DNA of 64,000 bases from Bradyrhizobium sp. BRP22 (GTDB lineage Bacteria; Pseudomonadota; Alphaproteobacteria; Rhizobiales; Xanthobacteraceae): contig NZ_JADYVX010000019.1 in assembly GCF_020194175.1 (NCBI RefSeq), forward strand, positions 81,237 through 145,236, given 5' to 3'. Positions 59,573-64,000 of the stretch are shown piece by piece. The position numbers and the translations under genes are program-made. The notes under the pieces were generated by a model. That model made no database searches. It was not told the DNA's origin and saw only the letters and a program-made list of their open reading frames with translations. How positions within the stretch are numbered: position 1 is the stretch's first letter; the number at the start of each line of letters is the position of its first letter.

Positions 59573-60565
59573 ATGATGATGTCCCGCCGCGGTCTGCTGC
59601 GCGGGCTTGCATCGTCGGCTGGTGCGCTCGCCCTCGGCGGATGCGCGAGCCTGGGCGCGACCGGCGCGCGCTATGACGCATCGTCGCTGTCGGTGGAGCC
59701 CACACTGATTGTCGCAACCACACGCAAGCGCGTGAACAGCGGGCGCAAGCCCTGGTTCGGGCCGGAGCGGGCTTCGTCGATGACCGTCGCACGGGCGAAG
59801 CTGGTGCCACCGGATGAGAGTCGTTTCTCTCTTGCGGCAGCCGGGCTGGGCGATTGGCGTCTTGATCAGGTCGAGCCGGTTTCGGGTGGGGTCATCGATC
59901 TCCTTGCGCAGGGCAGCGGCAGCGGATCAGACGTCCTGATCTACGTCCACGGCTTCAAACAGACATTCGAGACCGCGGCGCTCGATGCCGCCCATCTTTC
60001 CGATGGCATCAGGTTCCGAGGCCAGACGATCGTATTCTCCTGGCCCTCCAAGGCGGGGCTGTTCGACTATGCCTACGATCGCGACAGCGCCATGTGGTCG
60101 CGCGATGACTTCGAGCGCGTGCTGCAGTCCGTGGTGACGCCCCCGGGCATCGGCCGTGTCCATATCGTCGCGCACAGCATGGGCACGATGCTGACGCTCG
60201 AGAGCCTGCGCCAGCTCCATGACAGATATGGCGATACCGTTGACGGCAGGATCGGCGCCGTGGTGTTCGCCGCGCCTGATATCGACATGGATGTGTTCTC
60301 GTCGGCGATCACCCGCATCGGACCGCTCGCCCGCAAGATCACCGTCATCACCGCAACGAATGACCGCGCGCTGGCACTCTCCGGCCAGCTCGCCGGCGGC
60401 ATGACGCGGGTCGGCGCGGCCGAGAAAGCGGTCATCGAGAAGCTCGGCGTGCGCGTGATCGATGCTTCCGATTCAGGTTGGGGCATCATCAACCACGATC
60501 TGTTCCTGTCGAATGCAGACGTGCGGCGGGTGATCCGCCGCCAGATCGACACCTCGGCGGCGTGA
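59573..60565 (+). CDS. Tat-type lipoprotein alpha/beta hydrolase (DUF900)
   Basis: The 330 residues begin MMMSRRGLLRGLASSAGALA: twin-arginine motif SRRGLL, then the lipobox GGCAS, so a Tat-exported lipoprotein is likely. The hydrolase domain carries DVLIYVHGFKQTFETAALDA, the nucleophile elbow AHSMGTM (position about 205), and a C-terminal NHDLF with the catalytic His. It matches DUF900-type alpha/beta hydrolases. An earlier GTG at 59543 exists. Substrate unknown, presumably an ester or lipid. Confidence 0.85.
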   Translation: MMMSRRGLLRGLASSAGALALGGCASLGATGARYDASSLSVEPTLIVATTRKRVNSGRKPWFGPERASSMTVARAKLVPPDESRFSLAAAGLGDWRLDQVEPVSGGVIDLLAQGSGSGSDVLIYVHGFKQTFETAALDAAHLSDGIRFRGQTIVFSWPSKAGLFDYAYDRDSAMWSRDDFERVLQSVVTPPGIGRVHIVAHSMGTMLTLESLRQLHDRYGDTVDGRIGAVVFAAPDIDMDVFSSAITRIGPLARKITVITATNDRALALSGQLAGGMTRVGAAEKAVIEKLGVRVIDASDSGWGIINHDLFLSNADVRRVIRRQIDTSAA

Positions 60566-60599
60566 ACTCCGCTTTGCGGAAACGGTTGCGGAGGAGAGG

Positions 60600-61019
60600 C
60601 TATCGTGCCGCCGGATGGATGAGCGGAAGCGGCGCTCGGCCATGTCTTCGATAGACCAGGAAATCGGAATCCAGCGTCAGCACAGCGTGCCGCTCATGGA
60701 TTTCGGACATACGAACGATGCATGCGTCGGCCAGCGACATCGGTGTGTCCCTGTATTTCTGGATCAATTTGCGTAATTCGCCGACATGCTCATCGAGGCG
60801 GAATACGACACTCAGGGCTCCGTTCTGGATGAGCTCCAGGAGAGTGTCCTGCGCCCTCGGATAACGCGCCAACAAGTACATCGCTTCGGCGAGCACCGGC
60901 TCGCAGACGAGCAGGGGCGCATCAAGTTCTTCGAACCGCTCCGCGACCCAATCGTGGTACCGTTCCGCTCGGTCGAAAAAGGCGACAAGCGGACCTGTAT
61001 CAACGATGGCTGCGGTCAT
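60600..61019 (-). CDS. PIN-domain toxin (VapC-like ribonuclease)
   Basis: The 139 residues are a PIN nuclease: MTAAIVDTGPLVAFFDRAER with the first Asp, VCEPVLAEAMYLLARYP with Glu, SLADACIVRMSEIHERHAVL with Asp, and LDSDFLVYRR with the last Asp. VapC toxins cleave RNA when unpaired with antitoxin. The gene overlaps its antitoxin partner by 20 bp, which points to a toxin-antitoxin pair. Confidence 0.85.
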   Translation of the reverse strand: MTAAIVDTGPLVAFFDRAERYHDWVAERFEELDAPLLVCEPVLAEAMYLLARYPRAQDTLLELIQNGALSVVFRLDEHVGELRKLIQKYRDTPMSLADACIVRMSEIHERHAVLTLDSDFLVYRRHGRAPLPLIHPAAR

Positions 61020-61260
61020 TGCGGCCGAAGCCCTTCAGATGCCGCGGATTCGAGCCGAGATCGGAGACGCCAGAATCGACCATGCCCCGTGCGCGCTTGG
61101 TGAGCCCGGCGAGGCTGGGGCGGTTGCGCGCCCTGTGCGGAGTTTCGAGGACAAGGCGCAGTCCTTCCTCGATCAGGTCCCGGAGCTTGCGCCCGCGCAA
61201 CGCCGCCTCTGCCTTGGCGCGTCGGTAGAGCTCATCGGGCACTTCAACGGTGGTCTTCAT
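61000..61260 (-). CDS. Ribbon-helix-helix antitoxin-like protein
   Basis: The 86 residues start at the ATG at 61260 with AAGGAGCG before it. MKTTVEVPDELYRRAKAEAA and LRGRKLRDLIEEGLRLVLE are a classical ribbon-helix-helix (Arc/CopG) fold. The rest (RARNRPSLAGLTKRARG; SGVSDLGSNPRHLKGFGRN) is the toxin-binding part. It overlaps the PIN gene downstream by 20 bp and is the natural antitoxin; it probably also represses its own promoter. Confidence 0.82.
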   Translation of the reverse strand: MKTTVEVPDELYRRAKAEAALRGRKLRDLIEEGLRLVLETPHRARNRPSLAGLTKRARGMVDSGVSDLGSNPRHLKGFGRNDRSHR

Positions 61261-61364
61261 GAGACGCTCCTTGACCATAAACCCATATTTATGGGCCTGT
61301 GCGGGAAAATCAAGGAACGTGTCGCGGCCGGCCGGTCTGAGACCCGTCGGGCGATCTCCGCCCA

Positions 61365-62321
61365 TCAGGCCGCCGGCACGTATCGATAGGCCGTGTCCTT
61401 CCGCTTGGCATACCCCAGGCCGGGATAGGGCCAGTGGAAGCCCAGCATCTTCATCCGGTCGGTCGCGGCGCGATCAAGCAGCTTCTTCCGGTTGGCGATG
61501 GCGACGTTACTGTCCATGTCATAGGCGAACTGCCACTCCGGGTGAGGAAAATAGACGGCGGGTTCGGTGATCGCGTCGGCCGGAATGAGAAGCCCTCCGT
61601 CGCCTGCGACGACCAGGGAAATATGGCCCGGCGTGTGACCTGCACTGTCCAGCACGCTGAGGCCGGTGACGATGTCGTCACCGGGCTTGACCATGGTGAC
61701 GCGATCCTTGACCGCAGCAAGGTTGGTTTGCGCGCCGGTGACGAAGACATGCATCGGTTCGGGGAGCTTCGTGGTGAGGTGAGGGTCCATCCAGAAGTCC
61801 CATTCGACCGCCGAGACATAGTAGGCGGCATTTGGAAAGTTCAGGGTGCCGCCCGCGCCAATCGTGCCCCAGATGTGATCGGGATGCGCATGGGTGAACA
61901 CGACCTTGGTGATGCTCTTCGGATCGATATTGGCAGCCGCGAGGTTGTCCAGGAGTTTTCCGGCGGTCGCCTGGAAGTTCGCACCGGAGCCGGTATCAAC
62001 GAGAACGAGATCGGACCTCGTGCGGATCAGAGCCGGATTCGTAGCCGGCTTCACCTGATCGGGATCGAGGCCAGCCTCCCTTAGAAGCCTGTGAACCTCT
62101 TCTCGCGGCGCATCGAGCCCATGGATGGTTGCCGGCAACACGAGATGGCCATCGCTCAGAATCGTGATTTCGAAGTCGCCTTGCCGGAATCGGTAAGGGG
62201 TTGTCTGGGCGGGCGATCGTGTCGCCCAGAGTCCGGCGCCAGCGAGACTCGCGGCGCCGACCACGATTTGCCGACGATTGAGAGCAAAGCGCACCGGCGT
62301 TGGCTGATCGCGTTCTGACAT
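61365..62321 (-). CDS. Tat-exported metallo-beta-lactamase-fold hydrolase
   Basis: The 318 residues start at the ATG at 62321 (AAGGAGG 8 bp before). A twin-arginine signal is visible (LNRRQIVVGAASLAGAGLWA, cut about residue 40). The hydrolase domain has the signature FTHAHPDH with the metal ligands, VLVDTGSG, DSAGHTPGHISLVVAGDGG and a later Asp/His pair. MBL-fold members with a Tat signal are often quorum-quenching lactonases or other hydrolases; the substrate is not known. Confidence 0.87.
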   Translation of the reverse strand: MSERDQPTPVRFALNRRQIVVGAASLAGAGLWATRSPAQTTPYRFRQGDFEITILSDGHLVLPATIHGLDAPREEVHRLLREAGLDPDQVKPATNPALIRTRSDLVLVDTGSGANFQATAGKLLDNLAAANIDPKSITKVVFTHAHPDHIWGTIGAGGTLNFPNAAYYVSAVEWDFWMDPHLTTKLPEPMHVFVTGAQTNLAAVKDRVTMVKPGDDIVTGLSVLDSAGHTPGHISLVVAGDGGLLIPADAITEPAVYFPHPEWQFAYDMDSNVAIANRKKLLDRAATDRMKMLGFHWPYPGLGYAKRKDTAYRYVPAA

Positions 62322-62685
62322 CTCCAAGTCCTCCTTCCCGACGCCTGATGCGAGCGAGCGTACTGTTTCGTATGCTCCCGGCGGACCCCCGGGCTGTTTT
62401 CGCTAGAATGGCAGCAATAGGCTGCATTCTTCAACCTCCAGTGCATCGTCCCGGAGATCACCAAAAAATCGGGGTGGGTTTCTCGGGGGTTGGAGTGGGA
62501 TGGCCGGCGGCGCGCTTCATCCGCGAATTCAGTGGGGAGTTCCTTTGCGCTACATCAAAAACGCATTTGGACAATTGCGGTAGGAAGGGGCTGTAGCCGA
62601 AGAAGCTGTCTGTCGAGGACTGTTGCGGCTATCGGGCTCGGCCCCTGGGCACTCCGAGCCCCGCCTGGTTGAGCAGGAGGCTCCC
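62322..62685. other. Divergent gene-free stretch, about 365 bp
   Basis: This lies between the MBL-fold gene (minus) and the gene at 62686 (plus). It should hold both promoters. No repeat, RNA gene or dyad that I can trust was seen. Confidence 0.4.
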
Positions 62686-63219
62686 ATGTCGGTAAACAGC
62701 CACGCTGATGATCTGCGTTCCGCGGTGTATTACGCCCTGGAAACGACCCGTGCGATAACAGTGTGTCCCTTCCACCTGGAAGTGACGATCCGTATCGGTG
62801 ACGACGCCGCTGAAAGCCATGCTGTTGCGCGTGCCAGGAACCTCGTCAAGAGCGATGGCACCACGTGGGATGGGGAAGTCCTTCGTACAGAGTTTGGACG
62901 CCAACTTGGCAAAGCTGCTGACCGTTACTGTCCTCACTGCGCCATATCGGGTGGCTCACCGGCGCTTTACGGTGCTGTCGATGCCAATCGCTCTCGCAGT
63001 GCCTTCGGCAGGGACCGCAAGAGTCCGATCTCATGGCTTGAGGAGCAAACGGAATTTGCCTGCGAGGGCTACGGTGACCTTATAACGCTTGAGAAGGCAA
63101 AGCTGCGAGGCGCTGTCAGCAGCCCCGATAAAGGCTGGAGCGGCTTTCTTAAGCGTTTAACTCAAGCGTTTGAGAAGGCAAACCAACGCTCGGAAGCAGG
63201 TCTCACTGAACGCGGCTGA
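62686..63219 (+). CDS. Cysteine-containing hypothetical protein (177 residues)
   Basis: The ATG at 62686 follows CAGGAGG. The product is MSVNSHADDLRSAVYYALET with ITVCPFHLEVTIRIGDDAAE, then DRYCPHCAISGG; CPFH and CPHC suggest a metal site. The C-terminal part, FLKRLTQAFEKANQRSEAGL, is helical. No family is recognised with certainty. It is in the accessory-looking right end. Confidence 0.7.
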   Translation: MSVNSHADDLRSAVYYALETTRAITVCPFHLEVTIRIGDDAAESHAVARARNLVKSDGTTWDGEVLRTEFGRQLGKAADRYCPHCAISGGSPALYGAVDANRSRSAFGRDRKSPISWLEEQTEFACEGYGDLITLEKAKLRGAVSSPDKGWSGFLKRLTQAFEKANQRSEAGLTERG

Positions 63220-63285
63220 AGGTCCGCGCAGGCGCCATCTATCCGCGCACGCGCTATCTATCCAGGGCTCGCCGCGTTCGAGGCT

Positions 63286-63780
63286 CTATCGACCCGACAT
63301 CTTCTGCGATGTGAGAGATTTCGCCGTATCGAGGTGTTGCTGCAGTACCGGGATCTGAGCTTTGGCGTATTCGCCTGCCGGGCCCGTCTGCTTAGCTGCC
63401 TTCTTGTATTCGGCGATGTCCTTCTGATGATCGGCGACCATGTGTCTTGCGAACTCCTGGTCGAATTTCGCGCCGTTCAGTTTGCTCATCTTGTCATAGT
63501 CGGACTTCTGCTTGGCGCTTGGACCGTCTGGTGGAGCTACGCCGACGGACTTCGCTGCATCCATCGCCTTCTCGTTGGCGGCTGAATGATCATTCGTCAG
63601 CATCTGTCCGTATTTCTTCACATCGTCGCTTTGGCCATTCTGCTGCGCGAGCTGGCCCATCTTAACCTCCGCATGGTTCCCTTCGATCGCTTTCTTCAGG
63701 AAGCGTTGGCTTGCCGACTCGGCAGCATGGGCCGACGAGATCAAGAGCAGTGCAAGGGCGGTAATGGACAAGAGTTTCAT
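63286..63780 (-). CDS. DUF4142 (ferritin-like) periplasmic protein
   Basis: The 164 residues start at the ATG at 63780 (MKLLSITALALLLISSAHAA, signal cut near residue 19). The mature part has the DUF4142 pattern: QRFLKKAIEGNHAEVKMGQL, YGQMLTNDHSAANEKAMDA, MVADHQKDIAEYKKAAK and IPVLQQHLDTAKSL. The repeated His/Glu helices suggest a four-helix ferritin-like bundle. Members respond to stress or envelope metals in other species; here nothing more can be said. Confidence 0.88.
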   Translation of the reverse strand: MKLLSITALALLLISSAHAAESASQRFLKKAIEGNHAEVKMGQLAQQNGQSDDVKKYGQMLTNDHSAANEKAMDAAKSVGVAPPDGPSAKQKSDYDKMSKLNGAKFDQEFARHMVADHQKDIAEYKKAAKQTGPAGEYAKAQIPVLQQHLDTAKSLTSQKMSGR

Positions 63781-63908
63781 CGTCACCTCCAGCACGAATA
63801 TACGCGCTCCCAACCTCAGACCTGCGTTTCGGTTCCTCGACTGCATGATAGGAACGAACGTCCTGGACAAAGATTGCTGGTGCTTCACGGATCGAAAGGA
63901 CCGCCACG

Positions 63909-64000
63909 ATGAAAGCGCCGGTGATCGCCCTCGCACTGTTCTTCGCCCTTGGCTCAACATTGGCCATCGCTCAAGGCGGAGGTGGAGGTGGAGCTGTCTC
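63909..64000 (+). CDS. Small exported Gly-rich protein (3' partial)
   Basis: An ATG at 63909 with AAAGGA upstream opens MKAPVIALALFFALGSTLAI, a Sec signal peptide, then AQGGGGGGAV up to the window end. Short secreted Gly-rich proteins are common in Bradyrhizobium. It is cut by the window edge, so its length is unknown. It is divergent from the DUF4142 gene. Confidence 0.65.
   Translation, partial: MKAPVIALALFFALGSTLAIAQGGGGGGAV

Noticed and set aside
59151..59676. Open frames on plus in two phases before the hydrolase
   Set aside because: They overlap each other and the hydrolase start, with Arg/Ser/Pro-heavy composition and no ribosome site.
60567..60593. CTCCGC...GCGGAG inverted repeat between convergent hydrolase and toxin genes
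   Set aside because: Six pairs with a 15-nt loop and no T tract; too weak to call a terminator.

Overview
The window is about 64 kb of GC-rich DNA with the gene content and protein sequences of a Bradyrhizobium-type alphaproteobacterium (Nitrobacteraceae). The reasons are the order and sequence of the S10/spc/alpha ribosomal genes, the near-identity of RpoA and the ribosomal proteins to what I recall of that group, the GCG_CRPN-type secreted peptide, and intergenic palindromes typical of Bradyrhizobium. I see no rRNA, tRNA, insertion sequence, CRISPR array or phage gene. It reads as ordinary chromosome with small accessory patches, densest near the right end.

1-13062: the ribosomal superoperon, all on +, entered inside rplW: rplW-rplB-rpsS-rplV-rpsC-rplP-rpmC-rpsQ-rplN-rplX-rplE-rpsN-rpsH-rplF-rplR-rpsE-rpmD-rplO-secY-adk-rpsM-rpsK-rpoA-rplQ. 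It ends in a hairpin with a T tract. Adk carries a long Lys/Ala-rich tail. A terminator-like hairpin lies between rpsK and rpoA.

13099-28881: mixed housekeeping and signalling genes. These are an HBM-type chemoreceptor, an SDR, a ClC channel, an HxlR regulator divergent from a quinone-reductase-like gene, a DegP/HtrA protease coupled to rarA, a stand-alone Lon N-domain protein, an RluA-family pseudouridine synthase, an ATP12 chaperone, an orphan FliK-like/FlhB-C-terminal pair, a class D beta-lactamase and a DUF4260 membrane protein.

29028-35497: an acyl-CoA carboxylase beta subunit, several small dimeric-barrel or VOC proteins, short secreted peptides, and an ArsR-type regulator divergent from a NIPSNAP / ABM / PEP-mutase-like operon.

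35874-45162: a same-strand catabolic block. It holds a fused indolepyruvate:ferredoxin oxidoreductase-type enzyme, an SCPx-like thiolase, a DUF35 Zn-ribbon/OB protein, a MaoC hydratase, an SDR, a DapA-superfamily aldolase/lyase and a NUDT7/19-type Nudix hydrolase. Together they suggest 2-oxoacid or acyl-CoA side-chain breakdown with beta-oxidation-like or retro-aldol chemistry. Each of the five larger gaps in this block holds a palindromic repeat.

45289-55490: a PAS-containing sensor histidine kinase, a GrlR-like protein, small secreted proteins, a VOC protein, and a three-subunit molybdenum hydroxylase of the PaoABC (YagTSR) aldehyde-oxidase type.

55822-64000: many small, poorly known genes. 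They include zinc-ribbon proteins, an S21 paralogue with a long tail, a cold-shock protein with a dyad next to its start, a Tat/lipoprotein alpha/beta hydrolase, a PIN-RHH toxin-antitoxin pair, a Tat-exported metallo-beta-lactamase-fold protein, a DUF4142 protein and a Gly-rich exported protein cut by the window edge. I found no clearly new multi-gene system. The least explained items are the catabolic block, the orphan FliK/FlhB-C pair, the Adk tail and the small-protein patch at the right end.
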